A stretch of DNA of 32,205 nucleotides from an uncultured Alphaproteobacteria bacterium. Its GTDB lineage: Bacteria; Pseudomonadota; Alphaproteobacteria; HIMB59. How positions within the stretch are numbered: position 1 is the first letter of the stretch; each line of letters opens with the position of its first letter. The stretch is from contig CABWYP010000009.1 in the NCBI GenBank assembly GCA_902509695.1, positions 1 to 32,205 on the forward strand. Direction: 5' to 3'. The position numbers were made by a program, and so were the translations under genes. The notes below the pieces were generated by a model. The model did no database searches and had not been told where the DNA came from. It was given only the letters and a program-made list of their open reading frames with translations. Positions 17,555-25,234 of this stretch are shown here, piece by piece.

Positions 17555-18725
17555 ATGACTAGTAACCCTCTAAGAAAACTCATATTTGATGAGAAAATTA
17601 GATCCGTATGGATTCAGGCGCTAGTTATAGGATTATTTGCATTTTTAGTTTACACCGTTTCTCAAACCACTGCTTATAACTTAGAAAAAAGGGGAATTGG
17701 TACTGGTTTCGAATTTCTTCATATGTCTGCAGGTTATGACATTAGTTTCTCTCTAATAGATTTCACCAGTAAAGATACACACCTAAAAGCTTATTTTGTT
17801 GGTGTTCTTAATACATTATTGGTTTCGATATCTGGTATTTTTTTGGCAACCATTTTAGGATTTCTTGTTGGAGTAATACGTCTTTCTTCAAATTGGTTAT
17901 TTAGAAATATTGCATATGTATATGTAGAATTTACAAGGAATGTTCCTGTGCTACTTCAAATAATTCTTTGGTACAGTATCTTAATTCACTTACCTAAGGT
18001 AAAACAAGCTGTTCAATTTTTAGAATTTTTCTATTTAACAAATAGAGGTCTGTATTCTCCCTCTCCAATTTTTCTTCAAGGGTTTGGATTTGTATTATGG
18101 AGCTTTATATTTGCCTTAGTTTTTACATTTTTCCTAAAAAGATATTTAAAGAAGAAACAAGAAACTACTGGTAAGCAGTACCCAATTTTTTATATTAACT
18201 CAGCTATAATTATTTTCACTCCTATTTTAATGTTTTACATCATGGGTATGCCTATCGAGTTTAGTCACCCAGTCATTAAAGGATTTAACTTTCAAGGAGG
18301 AATGGTGCTTAGACCTGAGTTTATGGGAATGTTACTAGGTTTATCTATCTATACTGCTGCTTTTATATCTGAAACAGTAAGATCTGGAATAATGGCAGTA
18401 TCTAAAGGACAGCGTGAAGCATCCCAAGCCCTAGGTTTGAAAAATAATTTTATTATGCGATTAATTATAATTCCTCAAGCATTGAGGGTTATTATTCCTC
18501 CTTTGACATCTCAGTATTTGAATTTAACAAAAAAACTCATCATTAGGAATAGCAATCGGTTATTCAGATTTAGTTCATGGCTTTGGTGGTATTTCTTTAA
18601 ATCAAACTGGTAAAGCTATTGAAATAATGTTGATCGTTATGGTGACATATTTAATTATGAGTTTAACAATTTCTCTATTTATGAATTTTTATAATCGTAT
18701 GGTTCAGTTTAAGGGTAACGCTTAA
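17555..18725 (+). CDS. aapQ: General L-amino acid ABC transporter permease AapQ, one-base frameshift near the 3' end
   Basis: Inner-membrane permease of the AapJQMP system. The N-terminal part, large loop and the EAA motif (SETVRSGIMAVSKGQREASQALGL) are intact. In the sequence as given, the frame ends at 18613 with an unrelated tail. One base fewer in the A7 run at 18529-18535 restores the conserved continuation (TKNSSLAIAIGYSDL, then HGFGGISLNQTG, then a last membrane helix) and moves the stop to 18723-18725, directly before the aapM ATG. The restored protein has about 389 residues, right for AapQ. The intact remainder strongly suggests a sequencing error or a very recent mutation. It should be read as one gene. 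Confidence 0.9.
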
Positions 18726-19844
18726 ATGTCCTCTGCAGTTATTAATAATCCTTTATTGAGATCAAAAACAGGAATATGGCTTAAAAAAAATCTTTTCTCT
18801 AGCTGGCTTAACACTTTTATAACTCTCGTCTCCATATATTTTATTTGGCAAGTAGGTTCATTTTTTCTAAGTTGGGCGATTTTTGATGCTGACTTCCTAG
18901 TTAATTTCCGAGGTGAGGTAATTTTAGATAGAACTTATTGTTCCAAAAATATTGAACCCGGCCTACATGGTGCTTGTTGGGCAATTATTGATGCTAGATT
19001 TTATCAATTTATGTATGGTTTCTACCCTGCAGAAGAAGTTTGGAGAGTAAATTTAACTTTTTTACTTTTACCCTTAGCTTTAATTGGAATATTTTTTGAT
19101 AAACTTCCATATCGAAAATTTTTTATCTATTTTACTTTTATCTTTCCTTTCATTGCTTACTACCTTCTTTATGGTGGGCCTACTCTTAGCCAAGTAGGTA
19201 CCAATAAATGGGGAGGGCTGTTGGTAACCTTATTTTTAGGTGTAACAGGAATAGGATTAGCATTTCCTCTTAGTATTTTATTAGCCTTGGGCAGAAGATC
19301 TCAAATGCCAATTATAAGCTCCATGTGTGTTATATTTATTGAGTTTATCAGAGGAGTGCCTTTGATTACACTGCTCTTTACTGCTAACGTAATGCTGCCG
19401 TTATTTTTACCTGATGGCATTAGTCCTGATAATTTGTTACGAGCGCTTGTTGCAGTTACTCTTTTTCAATCAGCATATATGGCTGAAGCTATTCGTGGGG
19501 GACTACAAGCCATTCCTAGAGGTCAAGTGGAAGCTGCAAGATCAATGGGATTAACTTATTGGCAAAGCACTAGAAAGATCATTTTACCCCAAGCACTAAG
19601 AATATCCATTCCACCAATAGTAAATACTTCTATCGGGTTATTTAAAGATACGTCTTTAGTCTTAATTATTGGATTATTTGACCTCTTGGGAATAGGAAGA
19701 GCTGCGCTTGCTGATATGTCATGGATAAAGCTATATTATGAGGTTTATGTTTTTGTATCGTTGGTATTTTTTATTTTTTGTTTTGCAATGTCTCGGTATA
19801 GTCTATACCTTGAGAAAAAACTTAAGACGGATAATAGTCAGTAA
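18726..19844 (+). CDS. aapM: General L-amino acid ABC transporter permease AapM
   Basis: The second permease, 372 residues, pairs with AapQ in the inner membrane. It has an N-terminal helix, an extended loop with two Cys-bearing stretches (RTYCSKNIEPGLHGACWAII) that is typical of AapM, then the binding-protein-dependent transport domain with EAA motif GQVEAARSMGLTYWQSTRK and the following ILPQALRISIPPIVN. Start ATG follows the restored aapQ stop with no gap, and the stop is immediately followed by the aapP ATG. It is intact. Confidence 0.95.
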   Translation: MSSAVINNPLLRSKTGIWLKKNLFSSWLNTFITLVSIYFIWQVGSFFLSWAIFDADFLVNFRGEVILDRTYCSKNIEPGLHGACWAIIDARFYQFMYGFYPAEEVWRVNLTFLLLPLALIGIFFDKLPYRKFFIYFTFIFPFIAYYLLYGGPTLSQVGTNKWGGLLVTLFLGVTGIGLAFPLSILLALGRRSQMPIISSMCVIFIEFIRGVPLITLLFTANVMLPLFLPDGISPDNLLRALVAVTLFQSAYMAEAIRGGLQAIPRGQVEAARSMGLTYWQSTRKIILPQALRISIPPIVNTSIGLFKDTSLVLIIGLFDLLGIGRAALADMSWIKLYYEVYVFVSLVFFIFCFAMSRYSLYLEKKLKTDNSQ

Positions 19845-20585
19845 ATGAGCGAAATAGTAATTTCTTTAGAAAAAGTTAATAAATGGTACGATGACTTCCA
19901 TGTGCTTAAGGATATTGATTTATCTGTAGTCAAAGGACAAAAGATTGTCATCTGTGGTCCTAGTGGATCAGGCAAATCAACAATGATAAGATGTATAAAT
20001 AGACTTGAGGCTCATCAAGAAGGTAAAATTGTTGTACATAATACTGAATTAACTAATGATTTAAAAAATATTGATATCATTAGAAAAAATGTCGGGATGG
20101 TTTTTCAACAATTTAATTTATTCCCACACTTATCAGTTTTAGATAACATTTCATTAGCACCTATATGGGTAAAAAAAATGCCAAAAAAAGATGCAGAAGA
20201 AGTAGCAATGTCTTATTTAGAAAAGGTTAAAATTCCGGAGCAAGCACAAAAGTTCCCTGGTCAACTATCTGGTGGCCAACAACAAAGGGTCGCTATAGCA
20301 AGATCTTTGGCTATGAATCCTGATATCATGCTATTTGATGAACCCACTTCTGCTCTAGACCCAGAAATGATTAAAGAGGTCTTAGATGTGATGGTGCAAT
20401 TAGCTGAAGAAGGTATGACTATGTTGGTGGTAACCCACGAAATGGGTTTTGCTAAAACTGTAGCTGATCAAATGATTTTTATGGATGAAGGAAGGATTGT
20501 AGAACAAGCAATACCTGACGATTTCTTCAATAATCCAAAAAGTGATCGAACAAAACTTTTCCTTAGTCAAATTCTCAATCATTAA
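19845..20585 (+). CDS. aapP: General L-amino acid ABC transporter ATPase AapP
   Basis: A 246-residue ABC ATPase that drives AapQM. Walker A is GPSGSGKST, the Q-loop is [10 protein letters not shown], the signature is [15 protein letters not shown], Walker B is [14 protein letters not shown], and the switch His is in VVTHEMGFA. These are the polar amino-acid uptake class features. The gene begins right after aapM and ends 13 bases before a LysE-type exporter. Confidence 0.97.
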   Translation: MSEIVISLEKVNKWYDDFHVLKDIDLSVVKGQKIVICGPSGSGKSTMIRCINRLEAHQEGKIVVHNTELTNDLKNIDIIRKNVGMVFQQFNLFPHLSVLDNISLAPIWVKKMPKKDAEEVAMSYLEKVKIPEQAQKFPGQLSGGQQQRVAIARSLAMNPDIMLFDEPTSALDPEMIKEVLDVMVQLAEEGMTMLVVTHEMGFAKTVADQMIFMDEGRIVEQAIPDDFFNNPKSDRTKLFLSQILNH

Positions 20586-20598
20586 ATATCAAAACTAA

Positions 20599-21226
20599 AT
20601 GTACGATGTCTTTATGGCCTTACTATCAGGTTGGATAGTTTTTTATTTTGCAGTTTTCCTACCTGGGCCTAATACTTTCTTTGTTGCTTCAGTTGGCATG
20701 AGTGGCAATAAACATCAAATTTGGGGGGGCGGCTATAGGAACTGCCATTGGGTCTTTTACGTGGTGCCTGCTTGCAACTACAGGTATTTCTTTCCTAATT
20801 TCTAATCTTATAGGTTGGGGTTTTACATTTTTAAAAATCCTTGCTAGTCTTTATATGCTATATTTGGCATATCAAATTGGTAAACAATATTTTACTAGTG
20901 AAAATCAACTAATAAGATCATCCAATGAAAAAAATTTTTTTTATAGTCTGAGAAAAGCTATTTTTGTTGCATACACAAATCCTAAGGCATTTGCATTTTG
21001 GTCTGCTTTGGCAACTATTAAGTTTAGTGAAAATTTAACACTAAGTATTGCTTTTATTTTTGCCTCAGGTTCTTTTTTTATTTCAGCAATGAATTACTCA
21101 ATAATTGGACATTTTTTTGGAATTAAGAAATTTTCCAATTATTTCAATCGTCCTAAAAATTTAGTTAATTTAATTTTTGCAGGGTTATTTATCTTTGTTG
21201 CGGTAGAAATATGGCTATTAAGCTAG
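20599..21226 (+). CDS. LysE/RhtB-family amino acid exporter, one-base frameshift
   Basis: Two overlapping frames together make one RhtB-type exporter of about 208 residues. The first part has the family N-terminus MYDVFMALLSGWIVFYFAVF with LPGPNTF. The second part begins ...GAAIGTAIGSFTW and holds the remaining helices and NPKAFAFW. The join lies at the G7 run, 20723-20729; six Gs would connect them in frame. It exports amino acids or derivatives across the inner membrane by proton exchange. It follows aapP by 13 bases, pairing uptake with export. Sequencing error is the likely cause of the break. Confidence 0.85.
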
Positions 21227-21229
21227 ACC

Positions 21230-21254
21230 AAAGGCCCTTTTTAAAGGGCGCTTT
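21230..21254. terminator. Bidirectional hairpin terminator between convergent genes
   Basis: AAAG plus GCCCTT (21230-21239) pairs with AAGGGC, one bulged G, and CTTT (21244-21254), with loop TTTA. It begins 4 bases after the LysE stop, and its right arm includes two bases of the stop codon of the convergent DUF3563 gene. The stem is followed by ATAATTTTCT on the plus strand. It is well placed to end both transcripts. Confidence 0.75.
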
Positions 21255-21417
21255 ATAATTTTCTAATAAATCGAGAGTCAATTTCTTTTTGCCTTCGCTC
21301 TAAATCAAGTAAGTCAGTAGATTGAGCTAAATACTGCTCATCTCTTTTAGGAATCAAATGAGGTTTAATTTTAGTAACCTTAATAACTTTTTTTAGAGTT
21401 TTAAATAAAGAGCCCAT
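21253..21417 (-). CDS. DUF3563-like small protein
   Basis: A 54-residue gene. The start ATG at 21417 overlaps the stop of the preceding small gene by one base (TAATG), so it is translationally coupled. The protein is basic at the N-terminus and then carries DEQYLAQSTDLLDLERRQKE, which matches the DUF3563 signature of short proteins common in alpha- and betaproteobacteria (YLAQS.DL.DLE.R..E). Function is unknown. Its stop codon lies in the terminator hairpin shared with the LysE gene. Confidence 0.8.
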   Translation of the reverse strand: MGSLFKTLKKVIKVTKIKPHLIPKRDEQYLAQSTDLLDLERRQKEIDSRFIRKL

Positions 21418-21599
21418 TAAGCAGCCTGCTTTAGCGCTGATGGGAATGATTTATTCTTTTGGTAATGAGTATATGCCCACTGCCAGTCATTTCCATACTC
21501 CACTCTACAAAAATTTTCAATTCCGTCTTCTTTTGCAAAATTGAAAAAGCCAAGCCAGAAGTTAAGTGACTTTCCAGTAAATCCGTAAATTTTATTCAT
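21417..21599 (-). CDS. Small conserved-looking protein of unknown function
   Basis: 60 residues, with an AAAGGAAA ribosome site at 21608-21615, eight bases before the ATG, which is rare in this window and supports real translation. The sequence is rich in aromatic residues (NFWLGFFNF, YGNDWQWAYTHYQ). There is no membrane segment and no signal peptide, and I recognise no family. It is the first gene of a two-gene unit with the DUF3563 gene; the two are coupled by TAATG. Its leader is structured, see 21619-21712. Confidence 0.65.
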   Translation of the reverse strand: MNKIYGFTGKSLNFWLGFFNFAKEDGIENFCRVEYGNDWQWAYTHYQKNKSFPSALKQAA

Positions 21600-21618
21600 G
21601 ATTAGTATTTCCTTTCGT

Positions 21619-21634
21619 AAGCATTTATATGCTT
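21619..21634 (-). promoter_or_regulatory. Leader hairpin directly before the ribosome site
   Basis: AAGCAT and ATGCTT form a perfect 6-bp stem with a 4-base loop; on the minus strand it ends three bases before the AAAGGAAA ribosome site of the small gene at 21417-21599. A hairpin this close could influence ribosome access. It follows the branched structure at 21656-21712. Confidence 0.45.
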
Positions 21635-21655
21635 TTAAATAAAATTTACTTTTGC

Positions 21656-21712
21656 AATATCAAGACATCTAATGTCTATAAATGAGACCACAGTCTTTAT
21701 AGTTTTGATATT
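21656..21712 (-). ncRNA. Predicted three-way-junction RNA structure between exporter and small-protein operon
   Basis: Read on the minus strand, AATATCAA (21712-21705) pairs with TTGATATT (21663-21656), a closing stem of 8 bp. Inside it, CTATAA...TTATAG encloses AGAC/GTCT with a TGTG loop (21702-21676). ACAT/ATGT with a TAG loop (21675-21665) is the second arm. The stems abut almost without unpaired bases. The element starts one base inside the stop codon of the upstream exporter gene and ends about 57 bases before the small-gene ATG. It could be the exporter's 3' end, a leader element or an independent RNA. The plus strand can fold likewise. Folding is read by eye only. Confidence 0.5.
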
Positions 21713-22322
21713 AGCTAGATAACAAAAATAAGCCAACAATAACCATTATTGAGCCAGTGAATTTATTTAAATTTTGAACAGAAGAGGGATTAGTTACCCA
21801 AGATTTAATACGACTACCTGCAATACACACAACTATAAGAGAGGTAAACACACTTAAATAGACAGTCATGACCACTTGAATTCCTGAGATTAAATTTATA
21901 TTTGATAAATCTAAAAATAAGGGAATAAAGGAAAGATAAAAAATTATGACTTTTGGATTTGTTCCACCTATAAGAAATCCAAGAAATAAATATTTTATTA
22001 AACTCTTTGATCTGTGAGATTTAGACTCAAATTCTAAATTTTTTAATCTAAATTGTGTTATGCCCAAAAATATTAAATACCCAGCCCCTATCCATCTCAC
22101 AAAAATCATAACAGGTTCTAAATAATTAGCTAAATAACCTAAAGACAAGATAGCTATAGAGAGATAAACAACATCACCAACTGCCTCTCCAGCTCCCAAA
22201 ATTAAACCAGATTTAAGACCTTGTGATGTTGAAACAGATAATGCAGCTAAGGTACCAGGACCAGGAGAGATGCCAAAAATGAATGCCGCTATTGAAAGGG
22301 AAATAAAAGTTTCTAAATCCAT
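21711..22322 (-). CDS. LysE/RhtB-family exporter
   Basis: A 203-residue membrane exporter with about six helices. The N-terminal FGISPGPGTL is the LysE/RhtB hallmark; GTNPKVIIFYLSFIPLF in the middle is the second conserved element. An ATG at 22340 adds six residues; its AGGGGA is too close to serve that codon, and MDLETFISLS at 22322 matches the usual family start, so I choose it. Substrate cannot be read. It is divergent from the M19 dipeptidase, with about 60 bases between. Confidence 0.9.
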   Translation of the reverse strand: MDLETFISLSIAAFIFGISPGPGTLAALSVSTSQGLKSGLILGAGEAVGDVVYLSIAILSLGYLANYLEPVMIFVRWIGAGYLIFLGITQFRLKNLEFESKSHRSKSLIKYLFLGFLIGGTNPKVIIFYLSFIPLFLDLSNINLISGIQVVMTVYLSVFTSLIVVCIAGSRIKSWVTNPSSVQNLNKFTGSIMVIVGLFLLSS

Positions 22323-22383
22323 CGCTCGAACAATAAACATTTCCCCTATGTCAACAATAACAAAATGCTATGATCATTGGCCT

Positions 22384-23460
22384 ATGGGTAAATACAAAAT
22401 ATTTGATGGACACAATGATGTTCTTTTTCGTTTATATTTAAAAAACCATAACCTTGCTTATGAAGATTTCATTAAAGGCGATAATGAAGGTCATCTGGAC
22501 TTACCAAGAATGAAAAAAGTTGGTTTTAAGGGTGGTTTTTTTGCAATATATGTTCCTTCACCAGAAGCAGCTGTAACTGACAGTGATAAACCCATTCGAT
22601 ATGATGATATGGAAAACGATGAATATTCTCTTCCTCTGCCTGATCTAATTGGAAGTGATATTGCTCTCCCAATAGTTATGAGAAAAATTTCTTTACTATC
22701 TCAAATTGAAAAATATTCCCAAGGTGAAGCTAAAATTTGTTTAAGTGGCTTTGACCTTGAACAAAGTTTTAACAAAAGATCCCTTTCTATGATTATGCAT
22801 ATTGAAGGAGCAGAATGTATTGATAAGAATTTCTATAATTTAGAGGCTCTTTATCGAGCTGGTTTGAGATCTTTAGGCCTAGTATGGTCTAGACCAACAA
22901 TTTTTGGAGAAGGTGTGCCTTTTTCTTTTCCACACTCGCCTGATACTGGAAATGGATTAACAGATATTGGGATTGAACTTATTAAAAATTGTAATTCTCT
23001 AAACATGATTGTAGATACATCACACCTTAACGAAAAAGGTTTTTGGGATATTGCTAAAAACACCATTCATCCTTTGGTTGCTACGCATAGTAATGCTCAT
23101 TCAATCTGCCCACATACTCGTAATCTTACAAACAAACAGTTAGATGCCATAAAAGAGACAAAAGGCATGGTAGGAGTGAATTTCGCTCCCGCATTTTTAA
23201 GAAAAGATGGGAAGATGCTAGCAGATACTGATATCCAAACAATTGCAGATCATTTTAAATACCTAATTGATCATCTAGGAGAAAACCATGTTGGATTTGG
23301 ATCCGATTTTGATGGTGCTATGATGCCTAAAGATTTAAGTAGTGTTTTAGGTATATCAAAACTAACGGAGTTATTATCTAAGCAGGGATTTGATGAAATT
23401 CTTATGAACAAACTATGTCATCAAAATTGGATAGAATTAATAAAGAAAATCTTGAAATAA
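22384..23460 (+). CDS. Membrane dipeptidase (peptidase family M19)
   Basis: A 358-residue zinc dipeptidase related to renal dipeptidase, splitting dipeptides, in some relatives with a D-residue. The zinc ligands are visible: His-x-Asp in FDGHND, the bridging Glu in MHIEGAE, and the two His in VATHSNAHS; GFGSDFDGA supplies the catalytic-loop Asp. The frame reaches back to 22270, but that part is antisense to the exporter. ATG 22384 gives MGKYKIFDGHND, which fits the family; ATG 22348 is the alternative. No signal peptide is seen, so it is likely cytoplasmic. The location next to an amino acid exporter suggests peptide breakdown with release of surplus amino acids. Confidence 0.92.
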   Translation: MGKYKIFDGHNDVLFRLYLKNHNLAYEDFIKGDNEGHLDLPRMKKVGFKGGFFAIYVPSPEAAVTDSDKPIRYDDMENDEYSLPLPDLIGSDIALPIVMRKISLLSQIEKYSQGEAKICLSGFDLEQSFNKRSLSMIMHIEGAECIDKNFYNLEALYRAGLRSLGLVWSRPTIFGEGVPFSFPHSPDTGNGLTDIGIELIKNCNSLNMIVDTSHLNEKGFWDIAKNTIHPLVATHSNAHSICPHTRNLTNKQLDAIKETKGMVGVNFAPAFLRKDGKMLADTDIQTIADHFKYLIDHLGENHVGFGSDFDGAMMPKDLSSVLGISKLTELLSKQGFDEILMNKLCHQNWIELIKKILK

Positions 23461-23514
23461 TTCTTTCTATCATAAAAAAAACTAGAGGAAACTTTTGTCT
23501 GATAAATTTTATGC

Positions 23515-23520
23515 TATAAT
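23515..23520 (+). promoter_or_regulatory. -10 element TATAAT next to the start codon
   Basis: A consensus TATAAT ends five bases before the ATG at 23526, with TTTTGTCT about 15 to 20 bases further upstream as a poor -35. A transcript started from it would begin at or near the ATG, so the small gene may be leaderless. No ribosome site is seen, which agrees. Confidence 0.4.
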
Positions 23521-23525
23521 AAGTT

Positions 23526-23711
23526 ATGGGACTTCACTTTGACTATAAATCTAAAGCAGGTGAGCGTGCTATGGAAAAAGAGCGTAAAAGACAAGAAAAA
23601 CTTGCAGCAAAAAAAGCCAAACGAGAGGCTAAACGTGAAGAAGAAGAATTAGCTGAGTTAGAGCGCTTAACAAATCCAAACGCTACACCAGAAGATAATC
23701 AGGAAAAATAA
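23526..23711 (+). CDS. Small highly charged coiled-coil-like protein
   Basis: 61 residues. After MGLHFDYKSKAGERAME the protein is almost all Lys, Arg, Glu and Ala (KERKRQEKLAAKKAKREAK), a long charged helix, and it ends in an acidic Asn/Pro-rich tail. There is no membrane segment. I do not recognise a family; charged helices of this kind can be RNA- or ribosome-associated, but that is not shown here. It lies 65 bases after the dipeptidase with its own apparent promoter and a hairpin at its end, so it is probably a one-gene unit. Confidence 0.65.
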   Translation: MGLHFDYKSKAGERAMEKERKRQEKLAAKKAKREAKREEEELAELERLTNPNATPEDNQEK

Positions 23712-23724
23712 AGCTCTGATTATC
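23694..23724 (+). terminator. Hairpin around the stop codon of the small gene
   Basis: GATAATCAG (23694-23702) pairs with CTGATTATC (23716-23724), a perfect 9-bp stem extendable by a G-U pair. The stop codon (23709-23711) lies in the loop, so the left arm is coding sequence. A T6 run follows some 16 bases later. It is probably the transcript end, opposing the convergent gene at 23769. Confidence 0.6.
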
Positions 23725-23768
23725 GCTCACTACAATAATTTTTTCGATCAGTAGTATCGACACTGGTA

Positions 23769-24476
23769 TTATTTTAACTTGTATCTTTTTTGTTCATCTG
23801 ACATTGACTCTTTTTGGTTTTGATACCATTTCTTAAAGTCTTTAGTCGTATCTTTAAATAAAATTACTTTTTTTCTTATTAAAAAAACTCCTATGTCTTG
23901 ATCTGGAATGCCAATGAAAGTTTGTCTTTCGGTATGCATTACTTTTGTTTGTGGATCCAAAGGTTCCAGCTCAGATAACAAATAGCCGTAGTGCTCACCC
24001 CAAACATATCTAATTATTGGTGTAGTTGCATCTACCATCATTTGAACATACTTATCTTCATTTTTTAAGAAAGTTTCCATTCCAGGAACAGGTTTATGAA
24101 CATCTGCAAAGCTGAGGCCTATTTTTTGTTTAGGTATCCAAACTGATGGAAAGGATACATGAAGAGCAATTAGTTTATTGCTTCTATGAAAAACAGCTAA
24201 ATCCTCCTGCAAGCAATATCCCAACTCAGTAAAGTTATTAAAATTTAAATTTTTCTTAGGATATTCTTTTTTTATGATCGAATTAAACTTTTTACAAATA
24301 GCTTTATCGTGGCTTTGTGAATATAAATTATCAAAGAAAATATTTTCTTTTGATTTTTTTTTAAGACTTAAATATCTAATTTCCTGATCATCAAACTCTA
24401 CAATGGGCAAAGTTCCTATCTTCTTGATACCAGGGGAAACAGTATAAATAGGCCCGTATGATTTCCAGTCAATCAT
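23769..24476 (-). CDS. DUF3445 / HODM-alpha-like heme protein
   Basis: 235 residues. The pattern YCLQEDLAVFHRSN, ALHVSFPSVWIPKQKIG, ADVHKPVPGMETFL, and MHTERQTFIGIP matches the DUF3445 family, which includes heme-dependent oxidative N-demethylases and the dimethylamine monooxygenase subunit. Those enzymes remove methyl groups from small secondary amines. At this length it is somewhat shorter than many members. It is coupled by an ATGA overlap to the TauE permease upstream, so substrate transport and oxidation may be linked. The family is fairly sure; activity and substrate are inference. No ferredoxin or reductase subunit is adjacent. Confidence 0.75.
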   Translation of the reverse strand: MIDWKSYGPIYTVSPGIKKIGTLPIVEFDDQEIRYLSLKKKSKENIFFDNLYSQSHDKAICKKFNSIIKKEYPKKNLNFNNFTELGYCLQEDLAVFHRSNKLIALHVSFPSVWIPKQKIGLSFADVHKPVPGMETFLKNEDKYVQMMVDATTPIIRYVWGEHYGYLLSELEPLDPQTKVMHTERQTFIGIPDQDIGVFLIRKKVILFKDTTKDFKKWYQNQKESMSDEQKRYKLK

Positions 24477-25201
24477 TTTGTTAATAAAATCAATACGCCA
24501 ATTAATGTGATTGCTATGATGATTAACTTTCTAAATAAAATTTCAGGTATCTTTTTATGAATAAAATATCCTAACCAAACACTGACCATGACTAAAATTG
24601 CTATTGGATAATATGAAAAGATAATATCAACATAGCTTTCTCCTAACATCATAAAAAAAATAGCTCTTATTGAATTGATTGTAAAAAAGTAACCAGCCAT
24701 TGTTGACCTTAGTTCCTGTTTTGATGAAAAGTTATCTTTATATCCCATCAAAACAAAAGGGCCTCCAATCGTATAAATTCCTTGAATAATACCCCCTAAT
24801 ATCAAAAGACCTCTTTTTAAATAATTAGGAATAATTAAATTTGGAAAAAAAAGGTTAAAACACCCATATATAATTAAAATTAATGCAAAAAATTTAATAA
24901 GTAAATCTGATGAAAAAAAAGTTATTAAATAAGTCCCAAATATTGCTCCTGGAATTGTATAAATGAGTATTTGCATAAGATGTTTCCATGAAAGGTGTTT
25001 ATATGACTGAATTAGAACTGCTAGACCCGAGGCAAGAGCCACAATCATAGCCAATTTAAGCAGAGAATTGAAATCATAAAACAATCCACTAATTCCCAAA
25101 AAGATTATTGTTCCACCAAAACCAAAAATGCTTTCTATGGCATAGGCAATACTGGCAATAAAAGCTATAACTGAAAAATTAATCATCGATAAATTATTCA
25201 C
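24473..25201 (-). CDS. TauE/SafE-family permease
   Basis: A 242-residue membrane protein with about eight helices. An early IESIFGFGGTIIF motif and a later GIIQGIYTIGGPFVLMG repeat it in the second half, the two-repeat arrangement of TauE/SafE (DUF81) proteins. These export or import small organic or sulfur anions such as sulfite, sulfoacetate or related compounds. It is first in a two-gene unit with the DUF3445 gene (four-base overlap) and divergent from the TAXI-like gene, 33 bases apart, so they may share a control region. Substrate not readable. Confidence 0.88.
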   Translation of the reverse strand: MNNLSMINFSVIAFIASIAYAIESIFGFGGTIIFLGISGLFYDFNSLLKLAMIVALASGLAVLIQSYKHLSWKHLMQILIYTIPGAIFGTYLITFFSSDLLIKFFALILIIYGCFNLFFPNLIIPNYLKRGLLILGGIIQGIYTIGGPFVLMGYKDNFSSKQELRSTMAGYFFTINSIRAIFFMMLGESYVDIIFSYYPIAILVMVSVWLGYFIHKKIPEILFRKLIIIAITLIGVLILLTK

Positions 25202-25234
25202 TTAATGTAAAGATTTTTATGTTAAAAGTAATCT

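Noticed and set aside
22270-22383. N-terminal extension of the M19 dipeptidase
   Set aside because: Antisense to the exporter start and unlike the family; the zinc motif sits correctly from ATG 22384.
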